Counted from the stretch's first letter, positions 34,462 to 43,738 are shown. The stretch: DNA of 64,000 nucleotides from WLMZ01 sp043753895 (GCA_043753895.1 JAYUWK010000045.1:61572-125571), one strand, 5' to 3'. A program made the numbers and translations. Notes: a model not told the origin generated them from the sequence alone.

Positions 34462-36642
34462 ATGACGCACCAGCACCCCGATCTCGCCGACGAACAGGCC
34501 TACATCGATCACGCCTATCAATGTCTCGAAACGAGCCGCACCGACGCGTGGAAACTGCGCAACATCCACGAGGGAACCCTCGGCGGCACGGTGCAGGCGC
34601 GCTACGAGCGCGATGTTTTCGACGAGACGCTGGTCAACCGGCTGACGCAGCTCGACCTCGGTGACGCAGCGCTCGTCTTCGGTCGTATCGATCGGTTCGC
34701 AACGGCTCCATCCGGCGGCGATCCCGCCGGCGCCGATGCACCCAACGCAGACCCCACCGACCCAGCGCCCTTCGAGAGCTTCCACATCGGTCGTCTGGCC
34801 GTGGCCGACGACAACCGCGAGCCCGTCGTCGTCGACTGGCGGGCGCCCGTGGCCGAGCCGTTCTATCGTGCGACCGGACGCGAGCCCATGGGCCTGGCTC
34901 GACGTCGTCACTTCGCGGTGCAAGGCCGCAACCTGCTCGGCATCGAAGACGAACTGTTCGGTGATGGTCACCTGGGCGTCGGGCAAGAAGACGATGTCGA
35001 CACGAGGCCGGGCGCCGGTCTGCGTGGGTACAGCACGCTGCTTGCGGTACTCGAACGCGGACGCACGGGCCAACTGGGCGACATCGTCGCCACGATCCAA
35101 GGTGAACAGGACGAGATCATCCGCTCGCCTCAGGCCGGCGTGCTGGTCGTTCAGGGTGGCCCCGGCACCGGCAAGACCGTGGTGGCGCTGCACCGCGCCG
35201 CGTACCTGCTCTATACATTTCGCTTCCCGCTCGAGGATCAGGGTGTATTGGTCATCGGACCGAACCGCGTGTTCCTTCGTTACATCGAGCGCGTGCTTCC
35301 GTCGCTCGGCGAGGCCGGCGTCGAACAGGTCGTGCTCGCCGATCTCGTGCACGATGTCACCTGGGGCGGACACGATGCGCCGCTTGCGGCTCGCACCAAG
35401 GGCGACCTGCGTATGTCGTTGGTCATCGACAAGGCCGTCACCGATCGTGAACGTGCGCTGCGTGAAGACGTCGTCGTTGGTTTCCGTACCGGCTACCTCC
35501 GTTTGCGAGCGCAGGAATCGATACGCATCGTGCGCGCTGCACAGCGTCGGTTTCGTCGTCACAACGCAGCGCGACGCTGGGTCGAGGGCGAAGTCTGGGC
35601 GTCGATGGCAGCCACCTGGCGCGACGGCGATCTCACAGCCGCGAAGGCCAAAGAGGGCATTCGCCATCTGCCCGAGATTCGCCTCGCGCTCGAGCGCATG
35701 TGGCCGGTGCTCACGCCAGCCGAACTCCTGCACGATCTGTATGGCTCGAAGGCTCTGCTCAAGCTCGCCGGCGAGAAGCATCTGGGCGAGGCAGAGTACC
35801 TGTCGCTGTACCGCCCGCGAGTTGACGACATCGACTCGGTGCGATGGAGCGACTCGGACATCGCCCTGCTCGACGAAGCGCGCAGCTACCTCGGTTCGCG
35901 GCCCGTGAAGAACGGCGCGCCCGAGGAAGCCGATGAAATCCGTACGTACGGGCACATCGTCATCGACGAGGTGCAGGACCTCACTCCGATGCAATTGCGC
36001 ATGGCGTCGCGCCGTTCACTCAACGGTTCGATGACCGTGGTGGGCGACATCGCTCAAGCCACCGGTCCGCTGGCACCGAACAGTTGGGACGATGTCGTCA
36101 AGCACCTCCCCGACCGCAAGGGCAGCCGCATCATCGGCCTCAGCGTCGGCTACCGCATCCCGGCCCAGATCATGGATGTCGCCAACCGAGTGATGAAGGC
36201 GGCAACGCCCTCGCTGCGCCCGCCTACCGCGGTGCGTCAGGGTGAGGATTTCCCCGACTACATCGAGGTGTCGACCGCTGATGCTCTCGGCGCAGCTGTT
36301 GCTGTCGAAACCGCCCGGCTCGTGAGCGAGATCGTCGACGGAAACATCGCCGTGGTTGCTCCGGACCCGATGGTCGAGATGATTTCGGCTGCACTCACTG
36401 CCGCGAGCATCAAACACGGCAGGGCTACGCGTACCGCCCTCGAAACCGGTGTCACCGTGGTGCCCGTGAGCGTGATCAAAGGCCTCGAGCTCGATGGTGT
36501 GGTGGTGGTTGAACCCGCGGCCATCGTGGCCGACGAGATGCAGGGTCTGCGTGCGCTCTACGTGGCGCTCACGCGCAGCACACGCCGGCTCAGCATCGTG
36601 CACGCGCAGCCGCTTCCGGCCGCGATGCTCGCCGACGACTGA
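34462..36642 (+). CDS. helD: HelD-like superfamily 1 ATPase (RNA polymerase recycling factor)
   Basis: A 726-residue UvrD/Rep-related protein. In Bacillus and mycobacteria HelD removes stalled RNA polymerase from DNA, and some actinobacterial forms give rifamycin tolerance. The N-terminal arm (about 1-200) precedes a 1A domain with Walker A GGPGTGKTVVALHRAAYLLY; Walker B is VIDEVQDLTPMQ, motif III GDIAQATGP and motif VI RALYVALTRSTRRLSIV. DWRAPVAEPFYRAT is a HelD hallmark. A TTG 39 bases upstream, 9 bases after a TAGGAT box, is an alternative start. Confidence 0.88.
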   Translation: MTHQHPDLADEQAYIDHAYQCLETSRTDAWKLRNIHEGTLGGTVQARYERDVFDETLVNRLTQLDLGDAALVFGRIDRFATAPSGGDPAGADAPNADPTDPAPFESFHIGRLAVADDNREPVVVDWRAPVAEPFYRATGREPMGLARRRHFAVQGRNLLGIEDELFGDGHLGVGQEDDVDTRPGAGLRGYSTLLAVLERGRTGQLGDIVATIQGEQDEIIRSPQAGVLVVQGGPGTGKTVVALHRAAYLLYTFRFPLEDQGVLVIGPNRVFLRYIERVLPSLGEAGVEQVVLADLVHDVTWGGHDAPLAARTKGDLRMSLVIDKAVTDRERALREDVVVGFRTGYLRLRAQESIRIVRAAQRRFRRHNAARRWVEGEVWASMAATWRDGDLTAAKAKEGIRHLPEIRLALERMWPVLTPAELLHDLYGSKALLKLAGEKHLGEAEYLSLYRPRVDDIDSVRWSDSDIALLDEARSYLGSRPVKNGAPEEADEIRTYGHIVIDEVQDLTPMQLRMASRRSLNGSMTVVGDIAQATGPLAPNSWDDVVKHLPDRKGSRIIGLSVGYRIPAQIMDVANRVMKAATPSLRPPTAVRQGEDFPDYIEVSTADALGAAVAVETARLVSEIVDGNIAVVAPDPMVEMISAALTAASIKHGRATRTALETGVTVVPVSVIKGLELDGVVVVEPAAIVADEMQGLRALYVALTRSTRRLSIVHAQPLPAAMLADD

Positions 36643-36726
36643 ACCGACGGCTTTTCCGGCTGCTGTCCGACGACTGAACTCTCGCACACGTCCATCGGTT
36701 TGCCCACGCACTCGTCGCGTTGTCTC

Positions 36727-36769
36727 CGTGAATGCTGAGCGCACGTCTACGGTGCGCTCAGCATTCACG
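36727..36769. repeat. Dispersed hairpin element, family 1, copy 2
   Basis: A perfect 18-bp inverted repeat, CGTGAATGCTGAGCGCAC, around the 7-base loop GTCTACG. It is nearly identical to the element at 26721-26763. It lies in the 147-base gap between convergent helD and a lipoprotein gene. A 13-bp direct repeat (CCGACGACTGAAC at 36632 and 36667) sits just before it. Confidence 0.85.
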
Positions 36770-36789
36770 AAGCGAGCGGTGGCGGTGAC

Positions 36790-37197
36790 TCAGCCGAGGT
36801 AGTTGTTGGTCAACGCGGTGAGGTTGCGGAAGCACTTGTCGGCATCGGCCGGCCGATTGAACTGCCGACCTTTGTCGCACAGATCGACCGCAAAGTCGAA
36901 CGTCTTGACGAGGTCGGGATTCTTGGCGGCGATCTCAGGCCGAGCGGCGTTCCACAGGTTGGTGATGGCGTGCATCTGGTCGTTCTTGGCGCCTTGCGAG
37001 CCGATGATGTTCGAGAGCTTGCCCGCCTGGATCACGAGCTGCGGCAGCAACTCGGCCGCAGTACCGGTAGGCAAGGTGGTGGTGCTCGCGACAACGGGTG
37101 CCTCGGTGATGGAGGCGTCGATCGTGGTCTTGGCGCACCCGGCGACACCGAACAGAAGCGTTGGCATGGCAACAAGCACGAGTCGGGTGCGATTCAC
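36790..37197 (-). CDS. Small secreted lipoprotein of unknown function
   Basis: A 135-residue protein with GTG start, basic N-terminus and lipobox LLFGVAGC, so probably anchored to the outer face of the membrane. After a Thr/Ser linker the mature part is helical, with two Cys (DLCDKGRQ and DKCFRNL) that could form a disulfide. I recognise no family. A TAGGGT box 7 bases before the start indicates its own leaderless promoter. It lies directly downstream of a DtxR gene, 10 bases away. Confidence 0.6.
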   Translation of the reverse strand: MNRTRLVLVAMPTLLFGVAGCAKTTIDASITEAPVVASTTTLPTGTAAELLPQLVIQAGKLSNIIGSQGAKNDQMHAITNLWNAARPEIAAKNPDLVKTFDFAVDLCDKGRQFNRPADADKCFRNLTALTNNYLG

Positions 37198-37204
37198 ATG
37201 CCCA

Positions 37205-37210
37205 ACCCTA
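37205..37210 (-). promoter_or_regulatory. -10 box for the small lipoprotein
   Basis: TAGGGT on the minus strand ends 7 bases before the GTG at 37197, and overlaps the last codon of the upstream DtxR gene. Confidence 0.45.
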
Positions 37211-37870
37211 GGCAGTGACGAGGATGCGCGCGCTCGCGAACGACCCGACGCCGACGTGACTTCCGTCGAGCAGAACGGTCATGGCGCCGTCGGGTGACGT
37301 TCCCATGACGGTGCCGCTGCGACCCGGGAGCAGGGAGACGCTTTCGAGGAAATCGAGCAGGCCCGGCGTGAACTCCAACTCCTCGGGGATGCGGCTGACG
37401 GTGAATCCTTCGCCCACCGAAAGATCGACCAGACGGCGCGACTCGGGCGCTTCGTACTCGCTGCCCGGGATGGGGTTGCCGTGCGGGCAGGTGGTGGGAC
37501 TGCCGAGCAGACGGTCCATTGCGACTTCCACGTTGGTGCTGATCACGTGTTCCCATCGGCCGGCTTCGTGGTGTGCCTCTGCCCATGACAGCCCGAGGAT
37601 GTCGGTGAGGAAACGCTCGGCGAGACGGTGCCTGCGCACCACCTGCTGTGCGAGAGTGGCGCCAGCCGCCGTGAGGCGAATGCTGGTCCCCGTGAACGCG
37701 ATGAGTTCTTCGGATTCGAGTCGTCGGATCATCTCCGATACGGCGGGGCGACTGACGTGCAGGCGTTCGACGATGCGCGCCTGGATGACATCGACGTCGT
37801 CTTCCTGTAGCTCGAAGATGCACTCGCAGTATTCCTCGAACGCAGGATGATGCTCACCGGCGCTGGCCAT
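37208..37870 (-). CDS. DtxR family metal-dependent transcriptional regulator
   Basis: A 220-residue regulator of iron or manganese genes. The winged helix (about 8-65) includes DDVDVIQARIVERLHVSRPAVSEMIRRLESEELI. The dimer and metal domain (about 70-140) has RRHRLAERFLTDILGLSW and the HHEAGRWEHVIS and CPHGNPIPG segments that supply metal ligands. A C-terminal SH3-like FeoA domain follows (about 150-218). A TAGGCT box 6 bases before the ATG suggests a leaderless message. Metal identity (Fe vs Mn) is not settled. Confidence 0.88.
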   Translation of the reverse strand: MASAGEHHPAFEEYCECIFELQEDDVDVIQARIVERLHVSRPAVSEMIRRLESEELIAFTGTSIRLTAAGATLAQQVVRRHRLAERFLTDILGLSWAEAHHEAGRWEHVISTNVEVAMDRLLGSPTTCPHGNPIPGSEYEAPESRRLVDLSVGEGFTVSRIPEELEFTPGLLDFLESVSLLPGRSGTVMGTSPDGAMTVLLDGSHVGVGSFASARILVTA

Positions 37871-37876
37871 GGCCTG

Positions 37877-37882
37877 AGCCTA
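37877..37882 (-). promoter_or_regulatory. -10 box for the DtxR regulator
   Basis: TAGGCT on the minus strand ends 6 bases before the ATG at 37870. Confidence 0.5.
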
Positions 37883-37985
37883 CCGTGGGGCAGGTGAGGT
37901 CAGTCCTCGTCCGGCGTCCGCGATGGCGCACATCATTGAGGAAGGTTCGAACGCACACCCACCGACCGGCGGGCAGGAGAGGTCA

Positions 37986-39218
37986 TCAACCGAAGCCGGA
38001 GCCGACGATGATGGAGAGCTCGTTGTATGGCCCGTGCAGCGACCGCGCCGCTGCGGCGGTGACGCCATTGATCACCTTGCTCATGCCGGTTGGTGACCAC
38101 TCCCACAACTCGAAGGCGCTGCCCGCAATCGTGTCGGGTGAGCGACTGTTCACGAGCAGCCGATGCCCGGGTAGCCAACCGATGGGGTCGGAGAGGTGAT
38201 CACCCTCCGGCGAGTTCGCCCCTACTTCGGTGGCAGAGTCACCCAGAAGCACATGCGCGGAGGAGTTGATGGTGGAATACGACTGCGTCCAGGCCACATC
38301 GCCCTCGTTGACAGGGCTCACTGTGAGGTGGGTAGGTGTCACGTCTGGCAGGTCGGCCAGGGTCGACAGCGACGAGTTCGCGAACGAGTAGCGATGCAGG
38401 TGCGAACTGCCGTCGGCATGTTGGTGCACGAACACCAGCGAGTCGCCACTCATGTCGAAGGCCACCTCCGTTGCGGTGGTGCCAGCCTCGAGTGTTCCGA
38501 TTCGTTGTGCGTTGGCACCGCGGTTCGATGCGACGAACACACCGGGACCCTGGCCGTCGCGACCGAGTCCGGCAGCGGCGACGTGCATGCCTGCCGGGTG
38601 ATAGGCGGCGCTCGAAATGTTGTCGGCAAACGACACGTCGATGCGGTCCGTCGAGTCGTGTGCACTCCGCCAGATCAACTGCCCGGTGGCGGCCTTCGGG
38701 GCGATCAGGGCTTTGCCGGTGGGAGAGGACCAGCGCACGTTGGTGTTGGTCGCGAAGTAGCCCGTGGACGCAAAAGTGCCATCCGCGTGCAGCACGGTGT
38801 CGGGTCCAACGAGCAGTTCGTCGCCGTCAGGGCTCCACTGCAGCCACGTTGGCGAGCGACCACCCAGGTCGGCGAGACACTGCACGGTTGCGTCGGGTCC
38901 AACGGCGTACAGCCGACTTGCCACAACGAATGTGATCTGCCCATCTGCCGGGGGTGCCCCGAGTGCGCAGGAACCGCTGCTGGGCAGGTTGGCAATGCTG
39001 AACTGCGCAGTGGTGTCGACCGATGTGTTGTCGATGGACGTGCCCGGTGCCGAGCCAGGCGTTGAATTGGGTGTCGTTTCCGGCGCCTTGCTTGGTGTCG
39101 TCGACGGAATGCTCGCAGCGGCCCGCATCGACGGCAGCGGCGTGGAGGCATCGGGACTCGTGGCGCATGCGCTCACGAGCAGGAGGGCTGCAGATACAGC
39201 GAGTCGCCGACGGTTCAT
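37986..39218 (-). CDS. Lipoprotein with TolB/WD40-like beta-propeller
   Basis: A 410-residue secreted lipoprotein. Signal AVSAALLLVSACAT is followed by a Pro/Ser/Thr-rich linker (about 25-75) and a propeller-like region with repeated WSPDG-type blades: WLQWSPDGDELLVG, RWSSPTGKALIA, AAYHPAGMHVAA, VAFDMSGDSLVF and LWEWSPTGM. No catalytic motif is visible; ligand binding or a structural role is likely. A TACAGT box 7 bases before the ATG marks a leaderless promoter and supports the MNRRRLAVS start. Confidence 0.65.
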   Translation of the reverse strand: MNRRRLAVSAALLLVSACATSPDASTPLPSMRAAASIPSTTPSKAPETTPNSTPGSAPGTSIDNTSVDTTAQFSIANLPSSGSCALGAPPADGQITFVVASRLYAVGPDATVQCLADLGGRSPTWLQWSPDGDELLVGPDTVLHADGTFASTGYFATNTNVRWSSPTGKALIAPKAATGQLIWRSAHDSTDRIDVSFADNISSAAYHPAGMHVAAAGLGRDGQGPGVFVASNRGANAQRIGTLEAGTTATEVAFDMSGDSLVFVHQHADGSSHLHRYSFANSSLSTLADLPDVTPTHLTVSPVNEGDVAWTQSYSTINSSAHVLLGDSATEVGANSPEGDHLSDPIGWLPGHRLLVNSRSPDTIAGSAFELWEWSPTGMSKVINGVTAAAARSLHGPYNELSIIVGSGFG

Positions 39219-39225
39219 CTTCGCG

Positions 39226-39231
39226 ACTGTA
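39226..39231 (-). promoter_or_regulatory. -10 box for the propeller lipoprotein
   Basis: TACAGT on the minus strand ends 7 bases before the ATG at 39218. Confidence 0.45.
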
Positions 39232-39294
39232 CGCACATCTGCGGCACCGGCGCGTGGAAGTTGGCTGCGTCTGACGGACAGGCGAGATGGTTCG

Positions 39295-39300
39295 TAGAGT
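39295..39300 (+). promoter_or_regulatory. -10 box for the aldo/keto reductase
   Basis: TAGAGT ends 6 bases before the ATG at 39307, with no ribosome site between. Confidence 0.5.
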
Positions 39301-39306
39301 GGTGCG

Positions 39307-40275
39307 ATGCGCTACGTGAAGCTTGGGTCCACCGGTCTCGATGTGTCGAAAATCTGTCTCGGTTGTATGAGCTACGGCGTGTCCGACCGTGGCGCGCACG
39401 AGTGGACCTTGGGCGAGGACGAAAGTCGCGTCTTCATCCGGCGAGCGATCGAAGCGGGCATCAACTTCTTCGACACCGCGAATGTGTACTCCGACGGTAC
39501 GAGCGAGGAAATTGTCGGGCGTGCGCTGATCGACTTCGCGAAGCGAGAGGAGATCGTTCTGGCCACCAAGGTGTGTGGCTCGATGCGGCGCGGCCCCAAC
39601 GGAAGCGGCCTGTCGCGCAAAGAGATCATGTTCGAGATCGACCAGAGCCTGCGCCGTCTGGGCACGGACTACGTCGATCTTTTTCAGATCCACCGGTGGG
39701 ATCCGCGCACGCCGATCGAGGAGACGATGGAGGCGCTGCACGATGTCGTCAAGGCCGGCAAGGCGCTTTACATCGGGGCATCGTCGATGTGGGCGTGGCA
39801 GTTCGCAGCGGCGCAGTATGCGGCCGAACGAAACGGTTGGGCCAAGTTCGTCACTATGCAGAACCATTACAACCTCGTGTACCGCGAGGAAGAACGCGAG
39901 ATGCTGCCGCTCTGTCTCGATCAGGGTGTTGGCGTGATTCCGTGGAGCCCGCTCGCCCGAGGACTGCTGACGCGCGATCTCGCCGAGAGCACCAGCCGTA
40001 AGGAGACCGACGAGTTCGGCAAGACGCTGTACCCCGGGGCCAATACGGCCATCATCGAGCGCGTGGCCGAGATCGCTGGGCAGCGGGGCGTGTCGCGTGC
40101 GCAGATTGCTCTTGCGTGGGTCGCCAAGCATCCGGCCGTGAGCGCGCCAATCGTGGGTGCCACCAAGATGCAACACCTCGACGATGCCATTGCGTCCGTC
40201 GACATCACGCTCACAGCCGACGAGATCAGCGCGCTCGAGTCGCCCTACACCCCACAGGCCGTCTCGGGCTTCTGA
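39307..40275 (+). CDS. Aldo/keto reductase
   Basis: A 322-residue NADPH-dependent TIM-barrel oxidoreductase. The tetrad is visible: Asp and Tyr in NFFDTANVYSDGTSE, Lys in VLATKVCG and His in LFQIHRWDPRTP. Cofactor-binding residues fall in IPWSPLARGLLTRD and PIVGATKMQHLDDAI. Overall it resembles YajO/YhdN-type reductases. Its last 31 bases overlap the convergent acetyltransferase gene. The natural substrate is unknown. Confidence 0.88.
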   Translation: MRYVKLGSTGLDVSKICLGCMSYGVSDRGAHEWTLGEDESRVFIRRAIEAGINFFDTANVYSDGTSEEIVGRALIDFAKREEIVLATKVCGSMRRGPNGSGLSRKEIMFEIDQSLRRLGTDYVDLFQIHRWDPRTPIEETMEALHDVVKAGKALYIGASSMWAWQFAAAQYAAERNGWAKFVTMQNHYNLVYREEEREMLPLCLDQGVGVIPWSPLARGLLTRDLAESTSRKETDEFGKTLYPGANTAIIERVAEIAGQRGVSRAQIALAWVAKHPAVSAPIVGATKMQHLDDAIASVDITLTADEISALESPYTPQAVSGF

Positions 40276-40901
40276 CCGGGTTTCTGACCGGGCTGCCCAC
40301 GCTGACGGAGCATCGCCCACACGTCGGGGCCGCCGCCGTCGATGACACGATGGCCGACGACCTCGAAACCAAGCGTGGCGTAGTACGCGACGTTGGCGGC
40401 TGAGGACGTCTCCAGAAAGGCACCGACGCCCTCGCTGTCGGCCGCTGCGAGCACCGGCGCCAAGACGCGCGCGCCGAGGCCTTGGCGTTGCACCGCCGGT
40501 GCGGTGCCGACGGTGGCCAAGTAGTAATGACGACTCATTGGCCGCCAACCGTGCAGTTCGTTGCCTGCTGTGACGGATGCCCGATGGCGCGAACCCTCGA
40601 GCTCGCTCATGCGCGGATGGAGTTGTCGATGGACCGTTTCGGGCACCTCGACGCGGCTGTCCATCCACACCGCCACTGACTGAATCGTGCCGGCGACAAG
40701 AGCCACCCAGACCTGCCCGTGCGCCAAGCCGTAGTGCTGCAGCGCGAGGCGTTGGAGCTCGGTGATCCGACGTACGTGATTGTCGGCGTCCACTGTCCAC
40801 TGCGTCCAGGGGTATTCGGTAAATGCCTGTCCGAGCACTTCGGCCGAGCGATCGAGGTCGGCGTCGTGTGCGCTTCTGATCTCCACGGCCGAGAGGTTCA
40901 T
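40245..40901 (-). CDS. GNAT family N-acetyltransferase
   Basis: A 218-residue acetyl-CoA-dependent acetyltransferase. N-terminal VEIRSAHDADLDRSAEVLGQAF and the acetyl-CoA site VGTAPAVQRQGLGARVLAPVL with the R/Q-x-x-G-x-G/A loop are clear, followed by FLETSSAANVAYYATLGFEV. The C-terminal tail is a short repeat (GQPGQKPGQKPE) made by a 12-bp duplication in the region that overlaps the aldo/keto reductase gene. The start is ATG 40901, or ATG 40925 with 8 more residues. Confidence 0.8.
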   Translation of the reverse strand: MNLSAVEIRSAHDADLDRSAEVLGQAFTEYPWTQWTVDADNHVRRITELQRLALQHYGLAHGQVWVALVAGTIQSVAVWMDSRVEVPETVHRQLHPRMSELEGSRHRASVTAGNELHGWRPMSRHYYLATVGTAPAVQRQGLGARVLAPVLAAADSEGVGAFLETSSAANVAYYATLGFEVVGHRVIDGGGPDVWAMLRQRGQPGQKPGQKPETACGV

Positions 40902-40935
40902 GTCACGATCATTGCCGACCGCCATCGAATTTGCG

Positions 40936-40987
40936 CAGGGGTGTGGTGAGAAAACCGCGTGACGCGTGGGGAATCCACCACCCCCCT
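40936..40987. repeat. Dispersed palindromic element, family 2, copy A
   Basis: A 52-bp block with arms AGGGGTGTGGTG and CACCACCCCCCT (11 of 12 pair). It aligns without gaps to 59845-59896 at 40 of 52 positions. It lies between the GNAT start and the helicase stop. Confidence 0.6.
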
Positions 40988-41013
40988 TGAGTATGGAGCG
41001 CCCGTGGGCCGTT

Positions 41014-42696
41014 CTACCCGCGTCGTTTGCGCAACTGCGTGAGCCATTCGTCGGATTTGCGCAGGCGGCGCTCCAACTGATCGGTCGTCGCGCTCGACAC
41101 CGCAGTCACGTTCGCAAGCCGATTCATCTCGCCGTTGACGCGACCGTGGCTCCAACCGGTGATGTCGACCAGACGTTTGGCGAGCACCGCATTGCGCTCG
41201 CGGAGTTCGTCTTTGATCTCGAACACGCTGCGGCCGGAGTCGGGGCCCCACCCTGCGTCGGTTGGTATCTCGGCGAGGTCGAGCTGTAAGAGCGGATCGT
41301 CGTCGAAGTCGGGCTCGTCGAGTTCGGGCTCATCGACACCCAACTCGTACGGAATGGCGATGCCAGACGGTGTCATCGCGTGGATCTGCATGCCCGTGGC
41401 TACCGCCGAGAGCACGCTGAAGAGCGAGAGCTGTTCGGGCGCAAAATCCTCCGCCACTGCATCGAACGGTGCGTCCGTTGCGGGGTCGCCGGTGTCGAGC
41501 AACTCGTCGCCGATCTCGAAGCGGCGCAGCACGTGCCGGCGCGACTCCATGATCTGAAATGCGTGCGAACGCAGCCGGGGGTCGTCGGGCAGATACACGA
41601 ACGCCTTCTGTGAGGTAAGGCCGGTTTGCCAGCGCACGAATCTCCCGACAGCTTGGCGAAAGAACAACTCAGTGGAAACAGTGCTGGCGTAGACGCCGAC
41701 GCGTAGACGCGGGATGTCGACGCCTTCGGACACCATGCGTACCGACACGAGCCACGGTGCATCGGAACGCGCGAACTCGGAGATCTTCTTCGAAGCTCCT
41801 GGGTCGTCGCTCACGACCACATCTGCCGGTGTGCCGAAGCGAACGCGGATCAGCCGGGCGATCGCGTGGGCGTGTTCCTGATCCATCGCCATCACCAAGC
41901 CACCCGCCGTTGGCTGATCGTCGCGCAGGTACATCAATCGTTCGTGTGCCTGCTCGAGCACGTGCGGCAGCCACTCACCATCCAGGCTGAGCGCGGCGCG
42001 CAGACGCTGGCTCATGCCATCGCGGTCGAGTTCGTCTTGGAACGAGGCGGACAGTACGGCGCCGTCTGGCGCACTCCATTCCATGTTTCCGTCGACGCGC
42101 GGGAAGTACACCGGGCGCACCACACCGCCGTCGCGCAACGCGTCGCCGTAGCCGTACTCGTAGTCGGCGAACGCCTGACCGTCGTCGTATCGCACAAACG
42201 GAATGGACGCGGTGTCGCTGCGGAAGGGTGTGCCCGACAAGCAGAGCCGGCGGTGAGCCCCTGAGAACGCAAGCCGCACAGCATCGCCCCAGGCCTTCTC
42301 GTCGCCTGCATGATGCAGTTCGTCGAGGATGACGAAGGCGTCGTGGGCCACCCCCTTCAGCACGTTCGCCGTGTCGCCGGTAGCCACCTGCTGGAATGTG
42401 GTCACGATGCCGTGCACGTCCTTGGCCACCCCGCCGCCGGGAGTCCAGTCAGGGTCGAGCTGTAGGCCGAGTCGATGCGCGGCCAGACTCCACTGCAGCT
42501 TCAAGTGGCTCGTTGGTGCCACGACCACCATGCGTCGACGCTGCTGTGCGAGCGCCCATCGAGCGCAGGTGAGAGCGAACGTAGTCTTGCCGGCCCCAGG
42601 CGTGGCGACGGCCAAGAAGTTGGCGTCGTCGTCGTCCAGTGCAGCGAAGGTGTCGAACGCGGCACGTTGCCAGGGTCGGAGTCGAATGGCAGTCAT
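41014..42696 (-). CDS. DEAD/DEAH-box (SF2, XPB/type III Res-like) helicase
   Basis: A 560-residue superfamily 2 translocase. N-terminal LRPWQRAAFDTF is a Q-like motif, Walker A is ATPGAGKTTFALTCA, motif II is ILDELHHAGD, motif III is LCLSGTPFRSD, and helicase-C motifs are VSEGVDIPRLRVGV and QAVGRFVRWQ. The C-terminal 100 residues are an acidic linker plus a helical region. It may be a repair or restriction-linked helicase, but no nuclease or methylase lies nearby. The start is ATG 42696, since the upstream extension is not helicase-like. Confidence 0.82.
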   Translation of the reverse strand: MTAIRLRPWQRAAFDTFAALDDDDANFLAVATPGAGKTTFALTCARWALAQQRRRMVVVAPTSHLKLQWSLAAHRLGLQLDPDWTPGGGVAKDVHGIVTTFQQVATGDTANVLKGVAHDAFVILDELHHAGDEKAWGDAVRLAFSGAHRRLCLSGTPFRSDTASIPFVRYDDGQAFADYEYGYGDALRDGGVVRPVYFPRVDGNMEWSAPDGAVLSASFQDELDRDGMSQRLRAALSLDGEWLPHVLEQAHERLMYLRDDQPTAGGLVMAMDQEHAHAIARLIRVRFGTPADVVVSDDPGASKKISEFARSDAPWLVSVRMVSEGVDIPRLRVGVYASTVSTELFFRQAVGRFVRWQTGLTSQKAFVYLPDDPRLRSHAFQIMESRRHVLRRFEIGDELLDTGDPATDAPFDAVAEDFAPEQLSLFSVLSAVATGMQIHAMTPSGIAIPYELGVDEPELDEPDFDDDPLLQLDLAEIPTDAGWGPDSGRSVFEIKDELRERNAVLAKRLVDITGWSHGRVNGEMNRLANVTAVSSATTDQLERRLRKSDEWLTQLRKRRG

Positions 42697-42809
42697 CGCT
42701 GCGCGCAGAGGGCTGTCATGGAGCCTGCGATTGTGTCGGCCAGCCGACGGAGACACAACGCAGCGGGCGAAGAGAGCGCTGAGCACGGCCGATGTGACAG
42801 GCGTGGGAC

Positions 42810-43682
42810 ATGTCGATGGTGAGCGCCGACCTGATCGAACAGTTCCAGCGCAACGGATTCGTCGTGGTCCCCGATCTGCTCAGCGCTGATGAACTCGCCC
42901 ACGACGGCGCCGAAGTCGACATCGCGGTCGCCGAACGCAAGTCCCACGACACCCGGACTATTGCGGAGAAATCGCGCTACGAGCAGAGCTTCATCCACTG
43001 CATCAACTTGTGGGAAGACCATCCGGGGGTTCGTCCACTCACGTTCAACACCAGCATCGCTCGAGCCGCAGCGGAGTTGTTGGACGTACCTGCAGCGCGG
43101 TTGTGGCACGATCAGGCGCTGTACAAGCAAGCCGGCGGTCGTCCCACCGACTGCCATCAGGATCAGCCGTACTGGCCGGTCGCCGAAACAAACACCATCA
43201 CCGCGTGGGTCCCGCTCGACGGGAGTACCTTCACCACGGGGGCCATGGCCTATGTACCCGGCTCGCACCGCGCCGGGCTGCAGGAATACGTGCACATCTT
43301 CGGCGATGATGAGCCGCCGAGCCTGCTCGATCATCCTGCGTTCTCGGGTGCCGAACCGGCGACGGTCGAAGTGGCCGCTGGCAGCGTTGCCTTCCATCAC
43401 GGACTCACCGTGCACCTGGCCCATGGCAACACATCGGCGCGCACCCGACGGGTGCACACGATGATCTATTTCGCCGACGGCGCGACGCGCGGCAGCGCGC
43501 GCTGGCACGACTCGGTCGATCGTGTCGGTATCGGCGTGGGCGAGGTCATCGCCAGCGACCTGACCCCGATCATTTGGCCACGCGAACCCGGAGCGCCGAT
43601 TGTGGAACCACCGCCGGCGCCGAACATCGCCGCGATCTTCCCCGCAATGCGTGGTGCCATGCCATCGCCTCGCGCTCGTTGA
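42810..43682 (+). CDS. Phytanoyl-CoA dioxygenase (PhyH) family protein
   Basis: A 290-residue Fe(II)/2-oxoglutarate-dependent oxygenase. The facial triad is His and Asp in DCHQDQPYWPV and the distal His in LTVHLAHGNTSAR, with the 2-oxoglutarate Arg in RTRRVHTMIYF. Such enzymes hydroxylate lipids, small acids or natural products. ATG 42816 is an alternative start. It stands alone between two helicase genes, so context gives no hint of the substrate. Confidence 0.85.
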   Translation: MSMVSADLIEQFQRNGFVVVPDLLSADELAHDGAEVDIAVAERKSHDTRTIAEKSRYEQSFIHCINLWEDHPGVRPLTFNTSIARAAAELLDVPAARLWHDQALYKQAGGRPTDCHQDQPYWPVAETNTITAWVPLDGSTFTTGAMAYVPGSHRAGLQEYVHIFGDDEPPSLLDHPAFSGAEPATVEVAAGSVAFHHGLTVHLAHGNTSARTRRVHTMIYFADGATRGSARWHDSVDRVGIGVGEVIASDLTPIIWPREPGAPIVEPPPAPNIAAIFPAMRGAMPSPRAR

Positions 43683-43726
43683 ATCTGTCAGGGGCCTCGC
43701 CGGACACGTTGCTATAACCCCTTCGA

Positions 43727-43732
43727 TAGGGT
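43727..43732 (+). promoter_or_regulatory. -10 box for lhr
   Basis: TAGGGT ends 6 bases before the ATG at 43739, with no ribosome site between. Confidence 0.5.
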
Positions 43733-43738
43733 TGCGCC

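Noticed and set aside
43466..43660. Possible small genes opposite the PhyH and Lhr genes
   Set aside because: These are antisense shadows of strongly coding frames in GC-rich DNA.
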